Below, piece by piece: positions 25,201-35,341 of a stretch of DNA of 64,000 bases. The notes beneath the pieces are model-generated. The model did no database searches, was not told the DNA's origin, and was given only the letters and a program-made list of their open reading frames with translations. Both the position numbers and the translations under genes were made by a program. Source of the DNA: Ptychodera flava (taxonomy: Eukaryota; Hemichordata; Enteropneusta; Ptychoderidae); NCBI RefSeq assembly GCF_041260155.1, contig NC_091934.1, forward strand, positions 47,068,842 through 47,132,841, given 5' to 3'. Each line of letters opens with the position of its first letter. Position 1 is the first letter of the stretch.

Positions 25201-28200
25201 AAATATAAAAGCTGTCTGTCCAGGGGCTTTAAAAAGAAAATATTTTGTACGATTTTTTGACGAAAAATGACAAAAATTGCCCTAAATCAATAATTTTTCC
25301 AATTTTGTCGTAATATTAACAATTTAGAAGGGTAAAACCCTTGCAAACATCCAACGCAAATTTGAGAGCAATTGGCCTGGCGGTTTCAGAGAAGAAGAAT
25401 TCTTCATGTCAAGTCAGAAAAATAACCAGAAAATTCAGCAAAAATACAAAACTCAAGATATCTTCACAACATTCATAAAACTGTATAAGGTTCACTTAAG
25501 GTACTTGCACTCAGATTTTCATAGCAATCAAAACAGCCGTTTTTGAGTAATTAATTCTTGACCATTTTCACATTTTTAAGCTCATTTGCATAATACCAAG
25601 CTAAAAAGTGAAGCGGTTCGCGACTTTTTGATGTTGACGGACATACTATACGACTTATAATACCTACACATGTACGTCATACATACATACATACATACAT
25701 ACAGACGCCACCAACTTCAGCTTATATGATAACCTCACATTGGTATACCAAATGTGAGGTAAAAAGAAGGTCAAGGTCAACATGTTGAAGTCAACCCTTC
25801 AAGTATCCAGTAGTGGTGAATATCAAGTGGGTCAGTCCAACCACAGTCCATATGTGAAGTTTGCAGCGGGTACTTGTAGCTACCTCATGTATCCAGTAGG
25901 TTGATTTGTTAGTCATGTATCTGTTCATCTCTTTTTTATTTATGTAGGACCACTGGATAGTTTTGCAGCTGTGCTAGACCCTTTCATACTAACTTCCCTA
26001 TTTCAACCTCTCACCAAAATGGTTTGACCAATCCCATTGTATTCAATATCAAAGTTGGATCTCCACATGGGGAAATGGGTTGAATCAATTAGAGTTAACG
26101 CTCCAAAGAAATCAAAAAGGTGTGAATCAACATTGGTTAAAAGGACTAAGGTACATTTCTGCAAACATTACTTAGTTCCTTTCAAATGAATACACAAACT
26201 ATGTTTATAAGTTTTAGAGCTCCATTAGGACTTGTAGTGTAACTTTTCATGCATTTCTCTATTTTCTGTGTTCTGTTTGCAAACACAGTTTTGCAGTTTA
26301 CTCTTACAATCACACATAAATGTATTCAACTTGTTAATACAGCTTTGATCTAGACTACTCTAATTCAAATGTCAATCCTTCAATTTCACATTGTATGATA
26401 GACCCTGGGCAAAAAGAAGATCTCTGATTGGACACTGTTCATTTTGCTTTCTAATGCAATACATTTTAGGTGGATTAATAAGAAACTGTGTTTGTTTTAC
26501 GGAACAAAATAACAGAAATATCACCAAAGGTTATAGCTATACGTATGTTTGTAGTCTGAGAAGACAACTTATTTATTTGATGATGTGAGCGTGTCAATTA
26601 AATGACACAGCTTGTGGGTCTTAGTTTGTTAAATTACTATGGTTCATTTAGTCAGATTATACAACAATACAGTATGCTGCCAGCTGATTTCAAGCTCACC
26701 TAAGTTTAATTGTGATGTCCATGATAGACTAATCTGTAATTTCTAAGCGTAATCATATTTTTAATCAAATTCCAATAATCTGTACTCAGAATATTGCATC
26801 ATAAATCATTATGGAAATAAATCCATAATTATTTCTGGAAAAATATGGAAACATTGAAGTTTTGCTGTCATAAAGATATAACTGACTGCAGGTTAAAACA
26901 CTGTGATACAAATTTGACCTGTAACTAGCTATGTTTCTGCCCACATAAAAGGCTCACTGAGTTACTGTTGAATTTGTTGACAATTTTCAAGGTAGGTTTT
27001 TGTTGCATGTCACGGCCACAGTTTATGGGTTTAATTCTAACAGTGAGTTGAAATACCATGCACTAAGCCTCTGACCATGAGTTGAAATACCTGGTATTCA
27101 GCTTGTCAACATTAACTCTATATGTGTATCCTGCATTGTCAGAGTTGATAATAAAATTCAGGTCCTTATTTTGAATTCAATCAATGGTCAACAATGACAG
27201 TGTGCATTATCATCACACATCGACTCACTACATTGGAAAACAAAATATTGGTTATTTAAAAATACTCAAGAAAATAGAAAAAGAAACTCATCATAGTTGA
27301 TACATAGAAGAAAAACATTCAAAATATTATCAAAAGTTCTATCGCTGTAACTTGCTTTGTTTCATGTTAATTTAAAACACCCTGCATACTCACCACTGAC
27401 ATAGTTTCATGTTGCCTATCTGAGGTTTGGAAATTTAACAAATTGACCTTTCAGGGAAACAGTCATGGGAACCTTGCCTGTTTGAGTTTCTTGTTTACAA
27501 ACAATGTATTTCATGCATGATATCAAGATGCAACATTTAAATCATAGGATGTAGATTAGGACAGACATGTTTTAAATTTTATCAATCACCATCATACCTT
27601 GGATACAGTGTTTACATTGGTCGTATGGGTCCCATACGACCTCTGAGCGCAGTTCCGATGGCTGTATGACCTTTGAGTACAGTTCCGATGACTGTATCCC
27701 TTTAAGTAAAACATACATACAGACATACAGATGCCACCGACTCACCATATAAGCTCTTGTTGGTATTTATACATACACCAAATATGAGCTAATAAAATAT
27801 ATTAATATGACAGATTTCTAAGAAATCTGTATCTTCAGGAATAACTTCACAAAACCGATGACAAATTTTAAATGTTGATAACGTTTTCCTGAATGCAAAA
27901 TTTAGCACAATGACCCCTGATTTTATGCTTGACTTTGAAAGAGAGTGATTTTAAAAATTAAGTTCTTTGGAGAAAGTTTGAGCCAAAGTGAGTTTTTCAG
28001 TTTTCTTGTGCACCTTCAATTGCAATGTGTCTGATATTGACGCATTGTATACCATAGACTGAGTCTCGCTCTGCTGTTTATGTCTAAAATCTGATCTTGG
28101 GAAACACATATTAAACATTGTAAAAAGCACCAATAATTTCAGGGTGAAATATTGAATGTTGACAACATGTATTAAAGTAAAATGAATAACATTCACACTG

Positions 28201-30452
28201 ACATGTCCATTTCATTTCTTTTCATGAGGGATAAACTGAACTTATGTGTTAATAACAATAGTAGTGAAGTATCTACTACTTCCCATTAAGGATGTACGAG
28301 CGGTACGCGCGCGTGGAATTTGTCACTTCCCATAGGACTACATTGAAATTTGCTAGAAAATCAATTTCTACTAATGTCATTTTCATGAAAATTTGCACAA
28401 AGCTCAGTCTTGAGAAATAAATAATACTGATCAAATAAAATTATATGGTCACCGCGCTAAATTTTGAGATAAACAGCATTGAATTATTTCGTCCATAGAA
28501 AATGCATTGGTGAAAAAATGCTGACTCAGCTTTTTTTCTCACAAATGGCAAAATTCATGGTCATTTATCTCACAAACGAGCGCGGTGACCCTAATATTTT
28601 ATCACACATTTTGATAATACTTACAAAGGAGAATCCAAAAATTGACAATTTAGAGAAATGACATTACTTTTAATTTTACCGATCGTACATCCTTAACACC
28701 TTGAATGATACTTTCATATTCTTGCAGTTATCAATACATAGATAAATGTTATCAATACACAGATACATAGTATCAATGCATAGATACATAGTATCAAAAC
28801 ACAGATACATAGTATCAATACATAGATACATTGTATCAATACATAGATACATAGTATCAATACATAGATTTCAGTAAAAATTAAGCAATACCAGTCCTGT
28901 AATAACAGTTTTGATAAACCTGAGATGTTTACACAGTCATTTGGTATATGTTTACTTCAGCCTTCATATTAATGGATATTGCCAGATTTAATCTAGCTTA
29001 TCCTTGTTGAATATCAACAGATTAGGATATCCAGAATTGGATTATGAGTGCCAATGCTGCTTTGCATAATGACATTCAACCAATCCATGTCATGTATTAA
29101 TTCAAGTGTCAAACACAGACATCTGCCAATAGGATACACATTCTATCATCACCAAACACACAGGGAGGGGAAGGGGGGGACTCATCACCGGACAGGGAGG
29201 GGTGGGGACTTATCACCAGACACACATAAGGGAAGGGTGGGGACTCATCACCAGACACACATTGGGGAGGGTGGAGATTCATCATCAGACACATTGGAGA
29301 GGGGGAGGGGTGGGGATTCCGCTTTTGCATGCAATGTCTTCTCAAGAACATTTGCTTTGCACAAGACCTCATTTATGCTACTTAAAATATAAAATCATTG
29401 GTACTATTTGGAAGAATAGGATCTTTCGATTGTTTAAATATTTTGAAAGTGAGAGGTGCCCTATAACTGAAAACTGCAGTATTACAAATTACCAATAAAA
29501 ACAAGAAAAGTAGATAAGCTTAAATTTGCCGATAATACGAACATTTTTACAGTACCCTATTCTCCAAATTAGTTCCAATTGTGTAATATCTTCTTATCAA
29601 TTTCATGACTCTTTTAACATATAAACTCTTTTCTACTAACCATATACTGATTACTTCAGGTGTTGTATGACATAACATACAAAATGACAGTACAATAATA
29701 CTTTGCCGCAAAAACTTCTAAAGGACACACTGACTTTTCATAGTTTGCTTTAAGTGAACAAAATTTACGTTTCATTAAAAAACAATTGTATCTCAATCAC
29801 ATACAGCGTGCAAGTACAGTATTCGCACAATATTTTATGGTATGGATAACTGTGAAAACAACGAGTGACCCTGTGCTTATCAGGGCAAATAAAACACTGT
29901 ATCGGTCGAGGGCAAACATCGGCTTACTTCAAGGGGAAGTTCTACACAAAAGTACCAGTTTCTATCGCGTTGATGGTTGTTACTGGGAATCGATCTGTGG
30001 TATCATTTCTGTAAATACATTAGGGGCCTACTGCAGAACCGAGGGTGTTCTACTACTAACCTAAATGACTTCACTAAAATGACGTACACCAGTCCGTATG
30101 TACGCATACTCACCAAATGGTCAGAACAAAATGTACCAATACAATGGCCTACGGAGAAAAAAAGATATTGAAAAGAAATTAGAATCTTTAATATCTACTG
30201 GGCTTGCACGAATATGCGTGTTTGCTAAAAATAAGAGAAACCAAACTCGTTTCGTCAAGGGAAGTCGACATTGTAATAGAGTAGTACAATGGAGCCATTA
30301 TATTTGCACTGAAACCTGGATCGCCCAGAACGCTACAATATTCTTGTTCTTGCGACAAATATCATGTCTGTGCAAAAGGGTCAGCTATAAGCTTCAAAAA
30401 TCGTTGCGTCACTATGGAAACACGCTACCTTCAGAGGTATTTTCGGCATCAT
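18826..30452 (-). CDS. AGTRAP: AGTRAP (angiotensin II type-1 receptor-associated protein) homologue B, 4 exons
   Basis: Minus-strand coding exons are 30452-30429 (MMPKIPLK), 30148-30114 (35 nt), 20353-20242 and 19173-18826, phases 0, 2, 0; all introns are GT-AG. The product is 172 aa (human about 159). Matches to human AGTRAP run throughout: AIVLVHFVLTIW (human VILLGHWLLTTW), YAYMNFFVLAVGIWAVA (YAWANFTILALGVWAVA), KESIDSILM (RDSIDAISM), FSVGMAILNLLLKPLTC (FGVGMAILSLLLKPLSC) and YHQYRERGG (YHMYRERGG). Three hydrophobic segments lie at about 9-20, 30-46 and 58-77, and a fourth weaker one at about 95-112; the tail is cytosolic and Pro/Ser-rich. The protein should sit in Golgi, endosomal or plasma membranes and bind a receptor tail. 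Intron 2 is about 9.8 kb and full of repeats. The exon boundaries match, as I recall them, those of human AGTRAP. This copy keeps the conserved core, so it looks like the orthologue. Confidence 0.9.
19182..19233. repeat. (GA)26 microsatellite forming the polypyrimidine tract of the last AGTRAP-like B intron
   Basis: On the transcribed (minus) strand this is (TC)n followed by GCACACAG and then exon 4, so the repeat occupies exactly the polypyrimidine-tract position of the 3' splice site. Confidence 0.9.
19338..19522. repeat. 185-bp MITE-like repeat with 13-bp terminal inverted repeats
   Basis: TTCTACTCCCCAA at 19338-19350 is answered by TTGGGGAGTAGAA at 19510-19522. Internal phrase ATTCAGCTTGTCAAC. 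Related pieces lie at about 27090-27125 (TATTCAGCTTGTCAAC) and 31443-31495 (TCTACTCCCTACAGCATG, then TATTCAGCTTGCCAA), so it is a dispersed family. All copies are near or inside AGTRAP-like B. Confidence 0.65.
20882..21112. repeat. 28-29-bp minisatellite, 8 copies
   Basis: The unit GCCAGACACAAACCACTGTA plus CCTTTTTTT lies in intron 2 of AGTRAP-like B, very homogeneous with small changes in T-run length. Open frames in all phases are repeat artefacts. Confidence 0.95.
21431..23503 (-). mobile_element. Helentron-like non-autonomous element, copy 1, with eight 227-bp tandem units
   Basis: Read on the minus strand it begins TAGTCCCCACGGATG near 23503 and ends ACAAGTGGGGACTATGTCATT then GTAAATGACTT near 21431. 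The end phrase GTGGGGACT is the reverse complement of the start AGTCCCCAC. A short hairpin (GTCATT-GTA-AATGAC) follows at the 3' end. Between the ends, a unit of 226-230 bp carrying GAGGTCAAAGGTCACCGAGG and TGACATTTTGTCAAAAAAA repeats; the latter phrase starts at 21798, 22025, 22253, 22483, 22712, 22938, 23164 and 23391. It has no coding capacity and lies in intron 2 of AGTRAP-like B. Subterminal inverted repeats, a 3' hairpin and internal tandem repeats are features of Helentron/HINE elements; the class is inferred. Confidence 0.7.
23504..24190 (+). repeat. CATA/CAGA-microsatellite element, copy 2
   Basis: Carries the family phrases CAAATCAATCGGACTTGTGG, GAAGAAGATTTTTTGACCAAA and GATGTTGACGGACAGACATAC. 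A (CAGACATA)n run at 24056-24130 follows, and then a 3' hairpin: AGCTTCCATTGCCATAT pairs with ATATGGCTATGGGAGCT, ending in GAAAA. It starts directly at the end of the Helentron-like copy; its own left end is not clear. Confidence 0.65.
24191..24900. other. No gene recognised; intron 2 of AGTRAP-like B
   Basis: Unique-looking AT-rich intronic sequence. Confidence 0.5.
24901..25772 (+). repeat. CATA-microsatellite element, copy 3
   Basis: About three degenerate tandem units with TACCAAATATAAAAGCTGTC and GACCAAAAATGACAAAA. Then come TTTTTGATGTTGACGGACAT, (CATA)n at about 25677-25702 and CAGACGCCACCAACTTCAGC. The 3' hairpin pairs ACCTCACATTGGTATA with TACCAAATGTGAGGT and is followed by AAAA. Confidence 0.65.
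25773..27599. other. No gene recognised; intron 2 of AGTRAP-like B
   Basis: AT-rich intronic sequence. It includes one piece of the ATTCAGCTTGTCAAC repeat family at about 27095-27125. A small exon-like segment with good splice sites near 27390-27415 was tested and rejected. Confidence 0.45.
27614..27798 (+). repeat. CATA-microsatellite element, copy 4 (short)
   Basis: Begins near a 23-base palindrome (GGTCGTATGGG-T-CCCATACGACC). It then has GTTCCGATGRCTGTATGACC twice, ACATACATACAGACATACAG, ATGCCACCGACTCACCATAT and a 3' hairpin pairing AGCTC..TTGGTAT with ATACACCAAATATGAGCT, followed by AATAAAA. Same 3' layout as copies 1-3 with a different stem sequence. Confidence 0.6.
28290..28692. mobile_element. 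403-bp MITE with TTAA flanks and GGATGTACG ends
   Basis: TTAA at 28286-28289 and 28693-28696 flanks inverted ends: GGATGTACGAGCGGTA on the left and TACCGATCGTACATCC on the right, one mismatch in 16. A subterminal inverted pair (GGTCACCGCGCT / AGCGCGGTGACC) lies at about 28449 and 28580. No coding capacity. The ends do not start CCC, so the superfamily is open although TTAA targets suggest piggyBac-like mobilisation. It lies in intron 2 of AGTRAP-like B. Confidence 0.8.
28729..28870. repeat. 21-bp minisatellite, about 6 copies
   Basis: Unit TATCAATACATAGATACATAG repeats with a period of 21 bp, in intron 2 of AGTRAP-like B. Confidence 0.9.
29150..29320. repeat. G-rich minisatellite, period about 37 bp, 4 copies
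   Basis: Unit containing GGGGACTCATCACCAGACAC and AGGGAGGGGTG. Strong G/C strand bias; runs of G on the plus strand could form G-quadruplexes. Confidence 0.85.
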
Positions 30453-31704
30453 CCTGGCAGTTTTGTCACGATTTGCTTGAAATCTATGGAAAAACGTAGC
30501 CTCGCCTCAGCAGTCACAAGACGATGATCAGTCGGTGTAAAATAGTTAGCATCAGACTCAGAATCAGAATTAGTTTCAAGCTGCGCACAGGGGTCACGCG
30601 AAAGTGATTCTGATAACTTCTTCAGCTTCAGCTTCAGTATCAAATCCGTTTACATGTTTTTCATCCGCAACACGGCCACGAACCATCACGCAAAAGAACG
30701 TTAAAATTCCTAAACTTTGAATACTTTCGGAACACAAATCAGGGTGAAATGGTCTTCCCATATGTAGGTGTTAAGGCTGTATTCACAAACACCTCTGGGG
30801 GGGGGGGGGGGGAGTGGTGGGGGGGGGGGGGCGGCTTGACATCAAAGGGTATAGGAGCACTTGAAATTTTAGGACTATAAAAAGGGGGAACTCAAAACAA
30901 TACAGTGTCTAATTTATATGAAATATGTCATGGATTTTCTTTTTTTAAAAGTAACAAGAAATAAATTGTATAAAAAAGCAGATTTGAGCTTTCATAGAAT
31001 ACTTAAACCTTCACAAACATTCACTATAACGCAAGGTTTCAAGTCGATGAAAAATAGATCTCTTTTAATAAATAATTCCATCAACTACTTCAACTATCGT
31101 TGGCTATTCAAAATTGAAAGAGGCAATAGCTGTAATATTTACCTCCATTTATAGTTTGGCTTGTAATTGTACAGACTACACTATTATTGTTTGTCAAGAA
31201 ACTTATTACAGACTTATAGTCAATGTCCAACAACATTGACATAAAAATGCAAAGTTATTGCAAGTTTTGTTTTTCACTGTCATGAGCGTCATTTGACCCA
31301 AACTCTTCTTCAACTCCATCAGAGTCAGAGCTGTCTCTGGTACCATCGGTATGCCTGCAGTTACAGTGACACTGGAGGCAGTAGCTGTATTACCTTTGAT
31401 TAGTTTGACAATATTTTTGTTCAGTTTACACAACCGTGTTCTTGTTCTCTACTCCCTACAGCATGTTGAACTGTCCAGTATTCAGCTTGCCAATGCAGCC
31501 TGTGCACTATGCATTTTATCGTTGACAAATGACTTTCATTCTGGACTCTCATTAAATTATCATCCCATACATATTCATATATACAGGGTTTGACGACAAC
31601 TGAATATTGTGTGTTTCAGCAGACAGACATACTTTATTTGAACCAGTATCACAGCAGATAGAATATTGAATGAATTCCATGTAATTCTTATTTGATTATC
31701 ATAG
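30453..31704. other. Upstream of AGTRAP-like B; no gene recognised
   Basis: Holds the presumed promoter and 5' UTR of AGTRAP-like B, and two homopolymer G runs at about 30797-30830 separated by AGTGGT. A piece of the TCTACTCCC/ATTCAGCTTG repeat family lies at about 31443-31500. No reliable core promoter motif was seen. Confidence 0.45.
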
Positions 31705-32658
31705 CTAAGACCTCCCCCGGGAGACCTCCTCAATTGCATTGGCATACTCCATGGCTTGGGTTTTAGTACACACGTTTGTATGGTATGCAAGACTCCAAAA
31801 CATTCTTCCATGAAATGTGGCTATGTAATGACCAAATGTAGGCTGATATACAAAGCCACCAATTGCAGACACTTTTCTCACTAATTCGAAGTCGCGATCA
31901 ATGTCCTTTGTAAGATACGAGCAGTTTCCCAAGTTAGACATGGTGAAAATATCTACAGAACGACCATCACTACATTGGTCAGCGATTGCATCACGGCAAT
32001 AATCGATGGCGGTCATCTTCAAGACATTCTTTATGACAGATATCATTTTATAAACTTTTAGTGTCTCTTTCCTGCTTTGCGTCGGTTTTTGTTTTGTCTG
32101 CCTGGTGCATTTTACGGCTAACTTCCAAAATTCATCCCTCGAGTCAGCGTTCTTCGGGACTGCAACATCCAGTTTCAACATGGAACAGTAGAAACCAAAC
32201 GACTTGTCTTGTTCCAGAGGAGGTTTGCAGAAACTTCTCTTGTAAACCATGAACTATGTATGAATTTGCTGATTACGGGTAGGTCTTCCTCCCTGCATGA
32301 TTTTGTAACAGCAATAGAAGCTGCAGCACTGAGTTATGGCACTATTTGCGGTAGTTCCATGTTTTCTGCAACAGTCCTTCAATTTCTGCACCTCTTCTTT
32401 AGTCAGTTCTATAGAAAGAGCTCTGGTCTCCTTGACAACGTTGGGATTTTTTCCAATATATGCCGGAAAACATTGAATGTATTGATTAACTTCTTTCGTC
32501 TCCGACTTTAGCAAACTCCCAATTCTTGAACGAAAATTGGTCAAAATCATCTTCCAGCTTGATAATTGGCAAGTCTCTAGAATTCCATGTGTTGATCTCC
32601 GGTCTGAACTTGTGTACAAGTGTGTTTCACTGTCATTAAACCACGCTTCTGACGTCAC
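31705..32658 (-). pseudogene. C-terminal part of a condensation-domain / alcohol-acyltransferase-like protein with an in-frame TAG
   Basis: One reading frame on the minus strand runs from 32658 to a stop at 31705-31707, broken only by a TAG at 32256-32254. Upstream of the TAG is RALSIELTKEEVQKLKDCCR plus KHGTTANSAIT, which resembles the LT.EEV.KL...CR.HGTTVNS.I segment of HXXXD-type acyltransferases (condensation/AATase families). Downstream, after SFCKPPLEQDKSFGFYCSML, comes FTMSNLGNCSY, the SNLG motif near the C-terminal end of that fold. The HHXXXDG active-site half is missing, and no ATG opens the frame (the first possible start is a GTG after an upstream stop), so this is either the last exon of a longer gene or a partial copy. 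With the TAG in frame a normal product is unlikely. Substrate unknown. Confidence 0.55.
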
Positions 32659-33189
32659 ACTATTGTTCTATGCGGTACTTATTTTAACGAACTACCTGGT
32701 CCTGACAGAACCGCCAGGCGATTCTGACAGAATCCTCAAAACCTGGTAGTAATTAGCTCAATTGAGACACAAAAAAGGTTAACATTTGCATATTTATTGT
32801 ACTTGACTTCTTTCAGTCTAATCTTTATTTTACGAAATACACATCAATTTAGTTCATAATATTTATATGAATTCCTGGTATTCCTGGTACTGCATCAATA
32901 TTTTCATTTTTTTCTGGTTCAACCGAATTCGTGCAACCACCTCCAAGTTTGATCTTCTTGGTGTTTTGCTGACCATCTCTTCCTGCAAAATAAGGCAAAT
33001 TGTACCTGTTAGTCCCGCTAAATAAAGTCGCCTCTGAACAATTGCAAAATTATGGAGCATTTTTTGAGAAATTTTAAAACTGTCTGTATATGCTGCCTGG
33101 TAATTACATTTGACGCGCCTTGATTAAAGTATACGTCATTTTAACAGAGCTGAAAATGTTTTGAATATATATCACTTGAAAACCGCATC
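32659..33189. other. No gene recognised; small imperfect hairpin
   Basis: A 60-bp imperfect inverted repeat spans about 32690-32751: ACTACCTGGTCCTGACAGAA against TTCTGACAGAATCC and ACCTGGTAGT. The rest is AT-rich spacer. Confidence 0.4.
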
Positions 33190-34470
33190 TTACGGATGCA
33201 TCTTGCAAGCACACGCATGCCATTTGAAAAAGTATATACCTTGCACAATGTTGCTTACATATCCTTTCTGTACGTCAGCTGTCCTTTTGTAGTTCCTTAA
33301 GGCTAGACTTCTATGGCCAGTTTTCTCTTGGATCAGTTGCTCGTCGACACCACTTGCATACAATCTTGTCGCAGCTGTGGCACGTAGAGAGTGGTTAGAC
33401 CGAAATCCCTCGAATCCTGCGCCTCCGCACACATTCTTGTAACAACGGTGTTGAGTTGGTTGAGCCCGATTATCCTCGATGAAAACCATACGTCATTCGT
33501 TGGATTTTTCAAGGGGTACAGATAGAATTAGAAAGCGTCATCTGGTCTATCAGGAGGACTGTAAATGTGAATGAGACACCGTTAACAATACATGGCAATG
33601 GTGAAGGACGTCTTGTTCATTATGTGTACACAAAAATGCACATCAATGTGCTGGTGACAGAACGAAAAAAAAACTGCTCTTACCATTTAGAATTGTAGAA
33701 TTCGAAATAAGGGACAACATATCGACTTGGGTCGTCAGTATTTTCGTACGCCCGGGTTGTTTTCGGCTTAATATGACGGTTTTTCAAGCCACCTTGATTA
33801 CACTTGCTTACATCTTCTACATATTCCAAATAACGGCGACCACTACTTCACACTTTCGAAGATATTTGTGAATTTGTCCATCTAATGTTTCGATGTTCCT
33901 GGCCTCCCCTCAACGCAAAGTTCAGTCCAATTATAATATACCCTAGAATCCACGAGTCTCTGACCATTTTGTTTTCCTAGTATACCTTTTTCCCAAAGAA
34001 TTTTTTCTTCATCCAGTATTATAATTTGCGCTTGTTTTTTTACTAAACCTAGCCCGGCCTTATTCCTTAGTTTCATGACGGCATCTAAGCTACCTTGCAA
34101 TTCTCTGAAGATATCATCTTTCAATAAGCTCACAACACGACCATTGTCGTGCAGATGCTTTTGGAGACTGCAAATTATTTCAAACAAGGTGTTTGCGGGA
34201 TAGTCGGTAGGCCTACCATCCGTTTTCTTTACTTCATGTACGAAACGAGAAAGCGCGTAATTCAACTCGTCATTGGTCATTTCGAGTAACTGAGGCCCAA
34301 TTACACTGAGACCCGAAATTTCATTTTTACTACAATAATCATTCCTCATATTTCTCCAAGTTTCGGATGTATTGTAAGCCCAAGTCATCTTTCTTCTTGT
34401 ATTTGGGGGTATATTACTTTTTATCAAATTTGCTATCTCCTCGTCGCTTTTACAGCCTAGGCTGTATTGA
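33190..34470 (-). mobile_element. Crypton-type tyrosine recombinase gene (DUF3504 family), broken
   Basis: The minus strand encodes two large blocks. 34470-33882 has the N-terminal core (TWAYNTSETWRNMRN; LSRFVHEVKKTDGRPTDYPA; ILWEKGILG), followed in another frame by FALRGGQEHRNIRW and YLEYVEDVSKCNQGGLKNRH. 33489-33190 has the catalytic end NHSLRATAATRLYASGVDEQ, then EKTGHRS and NYKRT. The R, HxxR, H and Y tetrad of tyrosine recombinases can be read, but the gene has about three breaks in frame, so it is a dead or dying copy. The family includes Crypton DNA transposons and their domesticated relatives (KIAA1958, QRICH1, ZMYM). No element ends were identified, so a host gene derived from a Crypton is the alternative. 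Confidence 0.75.
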
Positions 34471-34590
34471 ATTTGCAACGCACATGTATAGTTAGGCAGC
34501 AACGCACATGTATAGTTAGGCTGTATTGAATTATCAACGCACATGTATAGTTAGGCAGCAACGCACAATAATAATAATAATAATAACAAA
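34471..34590. repeat. Short tandem repeat AACGCACATGTATAGTTAGG and (AAT)n
   Basis: Four copies of AACGCACATGTATAGTTAGG, or its start, alternate with CAGC or CTGTATTGAATT spacers. (AATAAT)n follows at 34566-34587. It lies at the 5' side of the recombinase frame. Confidence 0.8.
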
Positions 34591-34754
34591 TTTACTGAGT
34601 CCAAATATATGTTAAATTTCTTCATTTTTTAAGTATTTAATCATTATCATCATCATCGGAGCCTGAGGCCCCTATGCTTTAAATGAACATGCAGAGAAAA
34701 CACTGCGACCAATATAAACACAAACGATACAAACAACAACAGCCAGGTTATTTG

Positions 34755-34940
34755 CACAGGCGCTCGTTGGCTGGGTAGTCTGCTAAATAGATCGATTTTC
34801 AGCTCGAGCTGTTGATCCCGTAGTCGATATGCCCGGCACTGCAACCTAAATACTCGGTGGCGGGCATATCGACTACGGGATCGGTAGATCGAGCTGAAAT
34901 CGATCTATTTAGTAGACTACCCAGCTGACTAGCGCCTGTG
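34755..34940. repeat. 186-bp fold-back element with about 80-bp inverted arms
   Basis: The left arm starts CACAGGCGCTCGTTGGCTGG and passes through GATCCCGTAGTCGATATGCCC. After a loop of about 25 bases (ACTGCAACCTAAATACTCGG) the arm returns as GGGCATATCGACTACGGGAT and ends CTGACTAGCGCCTGTG. Mismatches are few. No clear target duplication was seen. It is a snap-back MITE or a source of a long RNA hairpin. Confidence 0.85.
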
Positions 34941-35341
34941 GATATCGGGCCCCCCCTGAAGGTGAATTCGCATTGCATTCTGGGCAGGTCACTTTCTGAT
35001 GCGCATGTGCTCAAAATGGTGGATGTGTACATCGAATGAAAATACGCACATAACATGAGAAGGTATGATCAGTTCTTGTATTGTACTTTCGTATTTTATA
35101 TTGGTAATGATATCTCGTGTTGCTCTTGTGGAAAAAACTACAGGGCTGACGATTTGGGGACTCACATTCATGGCCCTAAAGCAGAAGCAAATATATCTAA
35201 TCGACGAGACTTCACCGTACTACCGGTAGATATCCTATCAAAATCGGGGCCGACTCGCAGCGATTTCGAAGCTGTTATCCAATTGGTTGGCAGAATCGTA
35301 CCGTTATAATGAAATAATACAAATAAACTCCCTAAGTTGCT
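34941..35341. other. CpG-containing spacer; no gene recognised
   Basis: Moderately GC-rich sequence with short frames. It could hold an unrecognised promoter or first exon (CTCAAAATGGTGGATGTG at about 35011), but nothing can be supported. Confidence 0.35.

Noticed and set aside
27390-27420. Possible AGTRAP-like B exon 1 (CCTCAG / ATGAAACTATGTCAGTG / GTGAGTATG, minus)
   Set aside because: The donor phase (2) does not fit exon 2, which needs phase 0; the MMPKIPLK exon at 30452 fits both phase and position.
30098-30499. 133-codon plus-strand frame
   Set aside because: No domain; it overlaps AGTRAP-like B exons 1 and 2 on the other strand.
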